From contig NZ_JANARS010000004.1 in the NCBI RefSeq assembly GCF_024199985.1, positions 407,224-471,223 of the forward strand: a stretch of DNA of 64,000 nt, written 5' to 3'. This DNA comes from Nocardioides pinisoli (GTDB lineage Bacteria > Actinomycetota > Actinomycetes > Propionibacteriales > Nocardioidaceae). The notes under the pieces are model-generated. The model made no database searches, was not told the origin of the DNA, and saw only the letters and a program-made list of their open reading frames with translations. Position 1 is the first letter of the stretch; each line of letters opens with the position of its first letter. The position numbers and the translations under genes are program-made. This document shows, piece by piece, positions 44,984 through 52,839 of the stretch.

Positions 44984-45385
44984 ATGGAGCGCGGGGTCGA
45001 CACGTGGTGGGATCACCTGGTCGACGTCCTTGCCACCCTTGGGGAAGTGACCGACCGAGACCCCGGCGGTCTCACCGTGGTGCTTGATGAAGGAGGCGGC
45101 TCGACCCGAGCCGTCGAGATCGTCATGACGCCAGACGAGTGGGACGACATGTGCGGCATCGGCGGCTGGGAGATGGATGCGGGAGCACAGCACGTCCGGC
45201 AACAGGTGAAGGACCTACCGCGCGACAAGAGCTACCTGGTCTACAGCCTGTACAACCTTGTGCCCTGTGACAGCCCATCGCTGCCGGTCGATCCGGCCTT
45301 TGCTCGGTTGCAGGAGCTGGCCGCTCAGCACCCGAACGGCATTCCGGGTGGGCGCTGGTACGCGTACAAGCCGGACCAGGCCTAG
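44984..45385 (+). CDS. Hypothetical protein
   Basis: 133 residues from ATG 44984 (MERGVDTWWDHLVDVLATLG). An alternating pattern with LTVVLDEGGGSTRAVEIVMT, PDEWDDMCGIGGWEMD and SYLVYSLYNLVPCDSPSLP suggests a small alpha/beta protein, reminiscent of SUKH or immunity folds, but I recognise no family. Not a membrane protein. It is bounded by repeat copies at 44893 and 45399. Confidence 0.6.
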   Translation: MERGVDTWWDHLVDVLATLGEVTDRDPGGLTVVLDEGGGSTRAVEIVMTPDEWDDMCGIGGWEMDAGAQHVRQQVKDLPRDKSYLVYSLYNLVPCDSPSLPVDPAFARLQELAAQHPNGIPGGRWYAYKPDQA

Positions 45386-45398
45386 ACGTCGAAGTCGT

Positions 45399-45450
45399 CC
45401 GGATCTACCGCGTTGCGGGCGGCTACGCTCGCCCGGATCTGCCGCGATGC
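45399..45450 (+). repeat. Island repeat, 34-base-unit type
   Basis: CCGGATCTACCGCGTTGCGG then GCGGCTACGCTCGCCCGGAT and CTGCCGCGATGCG. Its unit is nearly identical to the tandem array 10 kb away, suggesting recent spread or homogenisation. Confidence 0.75.
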
Positions 45451-45499
45451 GTCCGCCATTGCAGGTGACACCAGACGCCGTCAGTGCTCAGATCGGTTC

Positions 45500-45919
45500 G
45501 TGAGCAACGACGAGGCGTTTGACCCAAAGCACCTAGGAGACGGTGTGTACGTCGCAGCGCACGGTCCAGCGCACGAGCCTGCACGCGAGCGCCTCGACGA
45601 GGATTCGGTGGGACTCGACATCACGGTTGGCGGCGAAGTCATCACGTTCATGTGGGACTACGGCGTGCGCGTCCCGTTGTGGGGTCCCTTCGGATTGCTG
45701 CCTGATGACCCTCGTTGGCTCAGCGCCGTGCTCCGGTTGAGCGACTCGCTCATCGAGGACCTGGCGAGATGGGGCGACAGCATGTTGGATCTGGACGCGG
45801 CCCCCAGTCAAAGGACCCAGGAGGCGTACGAGCGCCTCGACGTCCGCGCTCAGGACCTCGTGCAGCGGCTACAGACCGAGGTTGGCTCCACGTACACCGT
45901 CCGGTACCGCCCATGGTGA
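45500..45919 (+). CDS. Hypothetical protein
   Basis: 139 residues from GTG 45500. It begins SNDEAFDPKHLGDGVYVAAH and is followed by SVGLDITVGGEVITFMWDYG and VPLWGPFGLLPDDPRWLSAV; the C-terminal half is helical with LRLSDSLIEDLARWGDSMLD. No family recognised. The lack of membrane segments and the strongly acidic composition fit a cytosolic immunity-like protein, but this is weak. The last island gene before the right junction. Confidence 0.6.
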   Translation: MSNDEAFDPKHLGDGVYVAAHGPAHEPARERLDEDSVGLDITVGGEVITFMWDYGVRVPLWGPFGLLPDDPRWLSAVLRLSDSLIEDLARWGDSMLDLDAAPSQRTQEAYERLDVRAQDLVQRLQTEVGSTYTVRYRPW

Positions 45920-45957
45920 CAGCGGCTCACGACTGCCGCCCGAACCAACGACCGAGG

Positions 45958-45980
45958 CCCGAATCTGCCGCGAGGAGGGC
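45958..45980 (+). repeat. Island repeat at the right island edge
   Basis: CCCGAATCTGCCGCGAGGAGG joins directly to the NUDIX box codons at 45981, marking the island boundary. Confidence 0.6.
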
Positions 45981-46271
45981 GGCGGGCACGTCGAGCGGGG
46001 CGAGTCGCCGCACGCGGCAGTCAGGCGGGAGTGCCTCGAAGAGCTGGGGATCCGCATCCACGACCCCCGCCCCATCCCGATGGAGGTCAGCGACCCCACC
46101 CTCGACGTGCACGCGTTCCTCGTCACCCGCTGGGACGGGGAGCCGGTCAACGTCGCGCCGGAGGAGCACGACGACCTCAGGTGGTTCGAGCCGAGGGACC
46201 TCCCGGCCCTCGAGATGGCCCACCCGTCCAGCGTGCCGAACATCCTGAGCGCCATCCGGGGCGCCGACTAG
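45972..46271 (+). pseudogene. NUDIX hydrolase lacking its 5' end
   Basis: The frame starts at the glycine pair of the NUDIX box: GGHVERGESPHAAVRREC then LEELGIRI, a full G-x5-E-x7-REUxEExGU match. The rest (FLVTRWDGEPVNVAPEEHDD, LRWFEPRDLPALEMAHPS) is normal for the family. The first ~30 residues before the box, which form the first strands, are missing, and a repeat copy takes their place. The frame extends upstream to 45882, but only through the overlapping neighbour gene. Base composition here matches the core genome, so the fragment probably belongs to the ancestral chromosome. Confidence 0.75.
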
Positions 46272-46313
46272 CCGCAGCCGGACGACCGCACCCGAGCCCG
46301 GGGAGCGGCGTGC

Positions 46314-46607
46314 TCAGAACCCCCCGTCGCCGCCCCCGCCACCGTCGGAGCCGCCACCCTCGAAGCTGCTGGCGCGCCGGGTCGCCACCTCCTCCGGGAA
46401 CGGCGCGAGGGCCGCCTGCATCAGGGCGGCCGCGATGCCCACCACGATCAGTCCACCCATCAAGGCGAGGCCGGCGCCGGTCGTGCCGTTCGAGCGGAAC
46501 GCCGCGACGAGGCAGGCGCCCAGGGCGACCGTCGAGGCGCCACCGAAGACCGCCCACGACCGCCGATGGCGCGATCGCGTGCTGCTCGCGAGCTGCTGCT
46601 GGGCCAT
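46314..46607 (-). CDS. Small hypothetical membrane protein
   Basis: 97 residues from ATG 46607. After a Gln/Ser/Arg-rich start, two helices (WAVFGGASTVALGACLVAAF and AGLALMGGLIVVGIAAALMQ) precede a short cytosolic or external tail ending in GGGSDGGGGGDGGF. No family recognised. Convergent with the truncated NUDIX gene; its start is 60 bases from the TetR stop on the same strand. Confidence 0.6.
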   Translation of the reverse strand: MAQQQLASSTRSRHRRSWAVFGGASTVALGACLVAAFRSNGTTGAGLALMGGLIVVGIAAALMQAALAPFPEEVATRRASSFEGGGSDGGGGGDGGF

Positions 46608-46667
46608 GACTGGAGTGTGCCGCACGGCAGGGCCGAGCGCACGGGATCCGCGACGCGGACGGTCGGG

Positions 46668-47378
46668 CTACTCCAGCCCGACGGTCTCGACCAGCGCCGC
46701 GAGGTGGTGCTCGAAGAGGTCGCCGGGGTCGCTGAAGGTGTCGGCGCCGTACTGCCCGAACACCTCGAACGACACGCAGCCGAAGAGCGCCGCCCAGGCG
46801 AAGAGCCCGCGCGCGAGGAGCAGGTCGGGGGCCGTGATGCCCATCTGCTTGCGGATCCGGGCCAGGTCGCGGGACAACCGGCGGGGGGTGAGCGGCGCGT
46901 CGTCGAGCGAGATCGCACCCGCCTGCCACGCGTCCTCCCACACCTCGACGAGCCGGCCGATGACACGGGTGCCGGGGCCGGTGGTCTGCTCGGCCGGCGC
47001 CTCGTAGCCCGGCACCGGGCTGCCGAAGAGCAGGGCGTACGTCGCGGGCTCGGTCAGCGCCCACGCGCGGGTGGCGCGGGCGATGGCGACGATCCGGCCG
47101 ACGTGGTCGTCCCGGTCGACCGCCTCGAGGGCAGCGTCGACCGCGTCGCCGAGCTCGTCGTAGCCGTCGACCACGAGCAGCGTCAGCAGCTCGTCACGGC
47201 TGGCGACGTAGCGGTAGACGGCCGACGACACGACGCCCAGGTCGCGCGCCACGGCCCGCAGGGACAGGGCGGCCGCGCCCTCCGTCGCGAGGTGCTGGCG
47301 ACCGATGCGGACGATGTCGCGCATCGTCCGGGCGCGCGCCCTCGCGCGCGGGGAGGGGAGGGAAGCAGAGTCGGGCAC
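46668..47378 (-). CDS. TetR/AcrR family regulator (WHG-type C-terminal domain)
   Basis: 236 residues if GTG 47378 is used; an ATG at 47450 would add 24 residues but would place an operator inside the coding region. HTH: GRQHLATEGAAALSLRAVAR then DLGVVSSAVYRYVASRDELL. The C-terminal part has WALTEPATYALLFGSPVPGY, typical of the TetR_C WHG group. It is divergent from the epimerase gene, and the shared 134-base gap holds two copies of AGAGCRNYGCTCT-type palindromes, so it most likely represses both. Confidence 0.92.
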   Translation of the reverse strand: MPDSASLPSPRARARARTMRDIVRIGRQHLATEGAAALSLRAVARDLGVVSSAVYRYVASRDELLTLLVVDGYDELGDAVDAALEAVDRDDHVGRIVAIARATRAWALTEPATYALLFGSPVPGYEAPAEQTTGPGTRVIGRLVEVWEDAWQAGAISLDDAPLTPRRLSRDLARIRKQMGITAPDLLLARGLFAWAALFGCVSFEVFGQYGADTFSDPGDLFEHHLAALVETVGLE

Positions 47379-47419
47379 CCGTCCATCCAACCACAGAGGG
47401 TGAGCATCAGTAACAGATG

Positions 47420-47432
47420 AGAGCGGTGCTCT
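47420..47432. promoter_or_regulatory. TetR operator half of a pair (AGAGCGGTGCTCT)
   Basis: A 5+5 inverted repeat with a 3-base spacer. The flanks extend to GAGAGCGGTGCTCT, the exact reverse complement of the second site's AGAGCACCGCTCTC. Centre-to-centre distance to the second site is 49 bases. Confidence 0.8.
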
Positions 47433-47468
47433 TGCTTTCACTCCGATCATGCGCCATGCTGGACAACG

Positions 47469-47481
47469 AGAGCACCGCTCT
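47469..47481. promoter_or_regulatory. Second TetR operator (AGAGCACCGCTCT)
   Basis: The second palindrome of the pair, 32 bases upstream of the epimerase GTG. Together with the site at 47420 it brackets both divergent promoters. Confidence 0.8.
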
Positions 47482-47512
47482 CTAAATCGCCCGCACCTTT
47501 GAGGAGCACACC

Positions 47513-48454
47513 GTGAACACCGTCCACGTCGTCACCGGAGCCGGCCCCGTCGGCTCGACCATCGCCCAGCAGCTCGCCGACGAGGGCCAGCAGGTCCGCC
47601 TGCTCACCCGTTCGGGGACCGGCCCCGTCCACCCGCTGATCGACCGGCGCCGCGTCGACGCCTCTCGTCCCGACGCGGTCGCAGAGGCCTTCGAGGGAGC
47701 GGTCGCGGTGCACCACTGCATCCACGGCTCGGCGTACGACGCCCGCGTGTGGCGCGCCGAGCTGCCGCAGGCCGAGCGCGTCGTCCTCGAGGCGGCCGGC
47801 CGCGTCGGTGCGGTCGTCGTGTTCCCCGAGAGCCTCTACGCCTACGGCCCGGTCGACGGCACGATCACCGAGTCGACGCCGCGCACCGCCACGACCGGCA
47901 AGCTCGGCGTGCGCACCGAGCTGCTCGCCCAGCGCGAGGCCTCGCCCACGCCGACCGTCAGCGTCGCCGCGTCCGACTTCTACGGCCCGCTGGTCCGCAA
48001 CGCCCACGCCGGCGAGCGGCTGGTCCCCACCGTCCTCGCTGGGCGGACGATGCGCGTTCTGGGCAGCCTCGACCAGCCCCACTCGTTCACCTACGTCCCC
48101 GACCTGGCCGCGGCCATGATCGACGCGGCCGGCCGCGAGGAGCTGTGGAACTCGTTCCTGCACGCGCCCACCGCCGCCCCGGTCACCCAGCGACGGCTCG
48201 TGGAGCTGGTCGCGCAGGCCGGCGGCGTGCCGGCGCCCAGGACGTCGGCCATCCCGTCGTGGGTGCTGCGCGCGTCCGGAACGGTGTCGCGCGAGATGCG
48301 CGAGCTGGCCGAGACCTCCTACATGTTCACGGCGCCGTTCGTCCTCGACTCGAGCGCCAGTGAGGCCCGACTCGGCCTCTCCCCCACGCCGCTGGCCGAG
48401 GGCGTCGCACGGACGGTGGCCTGGTGGCGGACGCAGGAGCGGTCGGCAGCCTGA
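47513..48454 (+). CDS. NAD(P)-dependent epimerase/dehydratase-like protein
   Basis: 313 residues from GTG 47513, with GAGGAG upstream. The Rossmann motif VVTGAGPVGSTIAQQLADEG (residues ~4-23) binds NAD(P). Then VVFPESLYAYGPVDGTITES holds the SDR Ser/Tyr region, and FTYVPDLAAAMIDAAGREEL is the extended-SDR C-terminal block. The classical YxxxK is not evident, so it may be an atypical SDR. The divergent TetR gene and paired operators suggest induction by a small molecule. Confidence 0.88.
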   Translation: MNTVHVVTGAGPVGSTIAQQLADEGQQVRLLTRSGTGPVHPLIDRRRVDASRPDAVAEAFEGAVAVHHCIHGSAYDARVWRAELPQAERVVLEAAGRVGAVVVFPESLYAYGPVDGTITESTPRTATTGKLGVRTELLAQREASPTPTVSVAASDFYGPLVRNAHAGERLVPTVLAGRTMRVLGSLDQPHSFTYVPDLAAAMIDAAGREELWNSFLHAPTAAPVTQRRLVELVAQAGGVPAPRTSAIPSWVLRASGTVSREMRELAETSYMFTAPFVLDSSASEARLGLSPTPLAEGVARTVAWWRTQERSAA

Positions 48455-48515
48455 GGCCGACCGGGGTACGGACGGGTAACCCACGTCACACCCACCACTC
48501 GATAGCGTGCGGCCC

Positions 48516-51500
48516 ATGTTCTCCAAGGTGCTCGTCGCCAACCGTGGCGAGATCGCAGTCCGGGCCTTCCGTGCAGCGCGCGAGATCGGTGTGCGCACGG
48601 TGGCCGTCTTCCCGCACGAGGACCGCTGGTCCGAGCACCGGATGAAGGCCGAGGAGGCCTACCAGATCGGCGAGGAGGGCCATCCCGTCCGCGCCTACCT
48701 CGACCCGCAGGCCATCGTGGACGTGGCCGTGCGGTGCGGGGCCGACGCCATCTACCCCGGCTACGGCTTCCTCTCGGAGAACCCCGCCCTCGCCGAGGCG
48801 TGCGCCGCCGCGGGCATCACGTTCATCGGCCCCAGCGCCGAGGTCCTCACCCTCACCGGCAACAAGGCGCGCGCGATCGCGGCGGCCAAGGCGGCCGGCG
48901 TACCCGTGCTCGAGTCCGTCCCGCCGTCGACCGACGTGGAGGAGCTCCTGGCCGCGGCCGAGCAGATCGAGGCCCCGCTGTTCGTGAAGGCCGTCGCCGG
49001 CGGCGGCGGGCGCGGCATGCGCCGCGTCAACGACCGAGCGGACCTGCGCGAGGCGATCGAGACCTGCATGCGCGAGGCCGACGGCGCCTTCGGCGACCCC
49101 ACCGTCTTCATCGAGCAGGCCGTCGTCGACCCGCGCCACATCGAGGTGCAGATCCTGTCCGACGGGACGGGCTCCGAAGGCGGCGTGATCCACCTCTACG
49201 AGCGTGACTGCTCGGTGCAGCGGCGCCACCAGAAGGTCGTCGAGATCGCCCCCGCGCCCAACCTCGATCCCGAGCTGAGGGACCGCATCTGCGCCGACGC
49301 CGTCCGGTTCGCCCGCGAGATCGGCTACAAGAACGCCGGCACCGTCGAGTTCCTGCTCGACCCCACCGGCAAGTACGTCTTCATCGAGATGAACCCCCGC
49401 ATCCAGGTCGAGCACACCGTGACCGAGGAGGTCACCGCCGTCGACCTCGTGCAGTCGCAGATGCTCATCGCCGCCGGCGCCACCCTCGCCGACCTCGGCC
49501 TCAGCCAGGACGCGGTGCAGCCGCGCGGCTTCGCGTTGCAGTGCCGCATCACCACCGAGGACCCCGCCAACGGCTTCCGCCCCGACACCGGCAAGATCAC
49601 CACCTACCGCTCCCCCGGCGGGCCGGGCGTGCGGCTCGACGGCGGCACCACCTACTCCGGCGCCGAGATCAGCCCGCACTTCGACTCGATGCTCGCCAAG
49701 CTCACCTGTCGCGGCCGCACCTTCGAGGCGGCCGTCCAGAAGGCCCGCCGCGCGCTGCTGGAGTTCCGCATCCGCGGCGTCTCGACCAACGTCGGCTTCC
49801 TCCAGGCCGTGCTGGCCGACCCCGACTTCGCCGCCGGCGGCGTCACCACGTCGTTCATCGAGGACCACCCGAGCCTGCTCAAGGCCAACCTCGGCGCCGA
49901 CCGGGCCACCAAGCTGCTGGCCTACCTCGCCGACGTCACCGTCAACCAGCCGCACGGCCGCGCGCCGGTGACGGTGTCCGCGGCGAGCAAGCTGCCCGAG
50001 CTCGATCGCACCCAGCCGGTCCCCTTCGGCACCCGGCAGCTGCTCCGGGAGGTCGGGCCCGAGGAGTTCGCCCGCCGCCTGCGCGCGCAGGACCGGGTCG
50101 CCGTCACCGACACCACCTTCCGCGACGCGCACCAGTCGCTGCTCGCCACGCGCGTGCGCACCCGCGACCTGCTGGCGGTGGCCGAGCACGTCGCCCGGAC
50201 CACCCCCGAGCTGTGGTCGGTCGAGTGCTGGGGCGGAGCGACGTACGACGTCGCGCTGCGCTTCCTGGCCGAGGACCCGTGGGAGCGCCTGGCCGCCCTG
50301 CGCGAGGCGATCCCCAACGTCGGCCTGCAGATGCTGCTTCGCGGGCGCAACACCGTGGGCTACACGCCCTACCCGACCGCCGTCACCGAGGCCTTCGTGC
50401 AGGAGGCCGCCGAGACCGGCATCGACGTCTTCCGGATCTTCGACGCCCTCAACGACGTCTCGCAGATGCGTCCGGCGATCGACGCCGTCCGCGCGACCGG
50501 CACCTCGGTGGCCGAGGTGGCGCTCTGCTACACCGGCGACCTGTCGTCGCCGGACGAGCGGCTCTACACCCTCGACTACTACCTGCAGCTCGCGGAGCAG
50601 ATCGTCGACGCCGGCGCCCACGTGCTGGCGATCAAGGACATGGCCGGCCTGCTGCGCGCGCCTGCGGCCCGCACGCTCGTCACCGCGCTGCGGGAGCGCT
50701 TCGACCTGCCCGTCCACCTGCACACCCACGACACCCCGGGCGGCCAGCTCGCCACGCTGCTCGCCGCCATCGACGCGGGCGTCGACGCCGTCGACGCCGC
50801 CTGCGCCTCGATGGCCGGCACGACCTCGCAGCCGGCCCTGTCCGCGCTCGTGTCCGCGACCGACCACTCCGAGCGCGAGACCGGCCTGTCGCTGGCGGCC
50901 GTCAACGCGATGGAGCCCTACTGGGAGGCCGTGCGCCGCGTCTACGCGCCCTTCGAGTCCGGCCTGCCGTCCCCGACCGGGCGGGTCTACCGCCACGAGA
51001 TCCCGGGCGGGCAGCTCTCCAACCTGCGCCAGCAGGCGATCGCGCTCGGCCTCGGCGAGAAGTTCGAGCAGGTCGAGGACATGTATGCCGCGGCCAACGA
51101 CATCCTCGGCAACGTCGTGAAGGTGACGCCGTCGTCCAAGGTCGTCGGCGACCTCGCCCTCGCGCTCGTCGCGGCCGGCGCCGACCCCGCGGAGTTCGAG
51201 GCCGACCCGGCGTCCTACGACGTCCCGGACTCGGTCATCGGCTTCCTCAACGGCGAGCTGGGCGACCCGCCCGGCGGCTGGCCCGAGCCGTTCCGCACCA
51301 AGGCGCTCGCCGGTCGCACCTGGAAGCAGCCGACCGAGAGCCTGACCGAGGAGCAGAAGGCGAGCTTGGCCTCCGACCGCCGCGCCACCCTCAACGAGCT
51401 GCTCTTCCCGGGCCCGACCGCCGCCTTCCGCGAGTCACGCGAGACCTACGGCGACCTGTCCGCGGTCTCGACGGTCGACTACCTCTACGGCCTGCGCCGC

Positions 51501-51908
51501 GGCGAGGAGCACCCCGTGCGGGTGCGCGAGGGCCGCGAGATGCTCTTCGGGCTCGAGGCGATCAGCGAGCCCGACGAGCGCGGCTTCCGCAACGTCATGG
51601 CGACCGTCGACGGCCAGATGCGCCCGGTGCAGGTCCGCGACCGCAGGATCTCCGCCGACGTCGTCTCGGCCGAGAAGGCCGACCCGACCAACATCGGCCA
51701 CGTCGCCGCGCCCTACGACGGAGCGGTGACGGTCACGGTCGCCGAGGGCGACAGCGTCGAGGCGGGCCAGACGGTCGCGACGATCGAGGCGATGAAGATG
51801 GAGGCCTCCATCACCGCACCGGTCGCCGGCACGGTCAGCCGGCTCGCGGTCCCCGCCACGCAGGCCGTCGAGGGCGGCGACCTGGTGCTGGTGATCAGCC
51901 CTCGTTGA
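48516..51908 (+). CDS. pyc: Pyruvate carboxylase
   Basis: 1130 residues from ATG 48516; a GTG at 48507 would add three. Order: biotin carboxylase ([56 protein letters not shown]), carboxyltransferase (TDTTFRDAHQSLLATRVRT, AIKDMAGLLRAPAARTL, HLHTHDTPGGQLATLLAA), then a C-terminal biotinyl domain (IEAMKMEASITAP, biotin Lys1094). This is the complete single-chain actinobacterial enzyme making oxaloacetate from pyruvate, bicarbonate and ATP for anaplerosis. Stop overlaps the convergent lipoprotein gene by 14 bases. Confidence 0.97.
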   Translation: MFSKVLVANRGEIAVRAFRAAREIGVRTVAVFPHEDRWSEHRMKAEEAYQIGEEGHPVRAYLDPQAIVDVAVRCGADAIYPGYGFLSENPALAEACAAAGITFIGPSAEVLTLTGNKARAIAAAKAAGVPVLESVPPSTDVEELLAAAEQIEAPLFVKAVAGGGGRGMRRVNDRADLREAIETCMREADGAFGDPTVFIEQAVVDPRHIEVQILSDGTGSEGGVIHLYERDCSVQRRHQKVVEIAPAPNLDPELRDRICADAVRFAREIGYKNAGTVEFLLDPTGKYVFIEMNPRIQVEHTVTEEVTAVDLVQSQMLIAAGATLADLGLSQDAVQPRGFALQCRITTEDPANGFRPDTGKITTYRSPGGPGVRLDGGTTYSGAEISPHFDSMLAKLTCRGRTFEAAVQKARRALLEFRIRGVSTNVGFLQAVLADPDFAAGGVTTSFIEDHPSLLKANLGADRATKLLAYLADVTVNQPHGRAPVTVSAASKLPELDRTQPVPFGTRQLLREVGPEEFARRLRAQDRVAVTDTTFRDAHQSLLATRVRTRDLLAVAEHVARTTPELWSVECWGGATYDVALRFLAEDPWERLAALREAIPNVGLQMLLRGRNTVGYTPYPTAVTEAFVQEAAETGIDVFRIFDALNDVSQMRPAIDAVRATGTSVAEVALCYTGDLSSPDERLYTLDYYLQLAEQIVDAGAHVLAIKDMAGLLRAPAARTLVTALRERFDLPVHLHTHDTPGGQLATLLAAIDAGVDAVDAACASMAGTTSQPALSALVSATDHSERETGLSLAAVNAMEPYWEAVRRVYAPFESGLPSPTGRVYRHEIPGGQLSNLRQQAIALGLGEKFEQVEDMYAAANDILGNVVKVTPSSKVVGDLALALVAAGADPAEFEADPASYDVPDSVIGFLNGELGDPPGGWPEPFRTKALAGRTWKQPTESLTEEQKASLASDRRATLNELLFPGPTAAFRESRETYGDLSAVSTVDYLYGLRRGEEHPVRVREGREMLFGLEAISEPDERGFRNVMATVDGQMRPVQVRDRRISADVVSAEKADPTNIGHVAAPYDGAVTVTVAEGDSVEAGQTVATIEAMKMEASITAPVAGTVSRLAVPATQAVEGGDLVLVISPR

Positions 51909-52839
51909 GGACGATCACGTCGGGGTCGGGCTCGGCGTACTCGGTGATCTCCTCGGGGTCCTCACCGGTCACCTCACGGAACACCTCGCTGGCCACCGCG
52001 CGCATGCCGTTGACCTTCGGGTGGAAGGGTGCCGCGACGCCGATCCGCAGCTTGGGTCCGTTGACCCACGCGCGGCCCTTCGCGCACACGTCGTGCCCGT
52101 CGGAGACCGCCGCCATGTCGACGTACGACGCCCCTGCCGCCCGCGCGCCGCGGCGGAGCGAGGCGTTGAGCAGGCCGGCGACGTCCGCGACCGGGGCCAG
52201 CACGGCGGCCGGCACCCCGACCGCCTTGCAGGTGCCCTCGGTGGGGAGGATGTCGGGGTAGCCGACGACGAGGACCTCCGCGTCGGGCGCAGCCTTCGTG
52301 ATGCGCCGCACGGCCTGCTCGACGCGGCCGGCGACCTTGCCGGCGTCGGCGCGCAGCCGCTCGACCGGGCAGACCGCCGCCGGCCCGCGCTGGCACTGGA
52401 TGAGCGAGTCGTAGATGCCGAAGTCGTTGCCACCCATCCCGAGGGTCACCAGGTCGGTGTCCTCGGAGAGCGCCTCGATCTGCGGCCCCGTGGTGTTGCC
52501 GTCGAACATCACCATCGGCTCGTAGAGGTCCCTGGTCGTGGCGGCCGAGCAGGTCACGTCGGTGTAGCTGGCGACATCGAGCCAGTCGGCCACGAAGGCC
52601 GGGTAGTTGTCCTTCGAGCGCGCACAACCTTGCGGGTCGGAGCGCATCGTGCCGATGAACGGGCCGGCCGAGAACGAGTCGCCCATCGCGACGTAGTCGA
52701 TCGGGGTCGTGACCTCGGTGTCGACGACGGGGTCGGGCAGGTCCACGTCGCCGTCGCCGGCGGCCTGGCCGGACGAGCAGGCCGACGCGGCGAGGGCGAA
52801 CGCAGCGACTGCTGCTGCCAGGTGGAGCCGACGTGTCAC
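51895..52839 (-). CDS. GDSL/SGNH hydrolase lipoprotein
   Basis: 314 residues. A short signal with the lipobox LAASAC (Cys20) predicts a lipid-anchored exported protein. SGNH blocks: block I YVAMGDSFSAGPF with catalytic Ser, block III LVTLGMGGNDFGIYD, block V AAPFHPKVNGM with the catalytic His. Cys pairs (CARS...TCSAAT, CQRGPAAVC) suggest disulfides, as in Streptomyces-type extracellular lipase/esterases. Probable substrate: an ester in surface lipids. Its start overlaps the stop of the SpoIID-like gene by 4 bases, so the two are coupled. Confidence 0.92.
   Translation of the reverse strand: MTRRLHLAAAVAAFALAASACSSGQAAGDGDVDLPDPVVDTEVTTPIDYVAMGDSFSAGPFIGTMRSDPQGCARSKDNYPAFVADWLDVASYTDVTCSAATTRDLYEPMVMFDGNTTGPQIEALSEDTDLVTLGMGGNDFGIYDSLIQCQRGPAAVCPVERLRADAGKVAGRVEQAVRRITKAAPDAEVLVVGYPDILPTEGTCKAVGVPAAVLAPVADVAGLLNASLRRGARAAGASYVDMAAVSDGHDVCAKGRAWVNGPKLRIGVAAPFHPKVNGMRAVASEVFREVTGEDPEEITEYAEPDPDVIVLNEG

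Noticed and set aside
30785..45980. Classical integron cassette array
   Set aside because: No integron integrase, no attI, and no GTTRRRY/RYYYAAC core pairs were seen in the repeats; gene orientations are mixed. The similarity is only in organisation.
46668..47450. Longer TetR start at ATG 47450
   Set aside because: It would put one of the two palindromic operators inside the coding region and adds residues unlike the family N-terminus; GTG 47378 is preferred.
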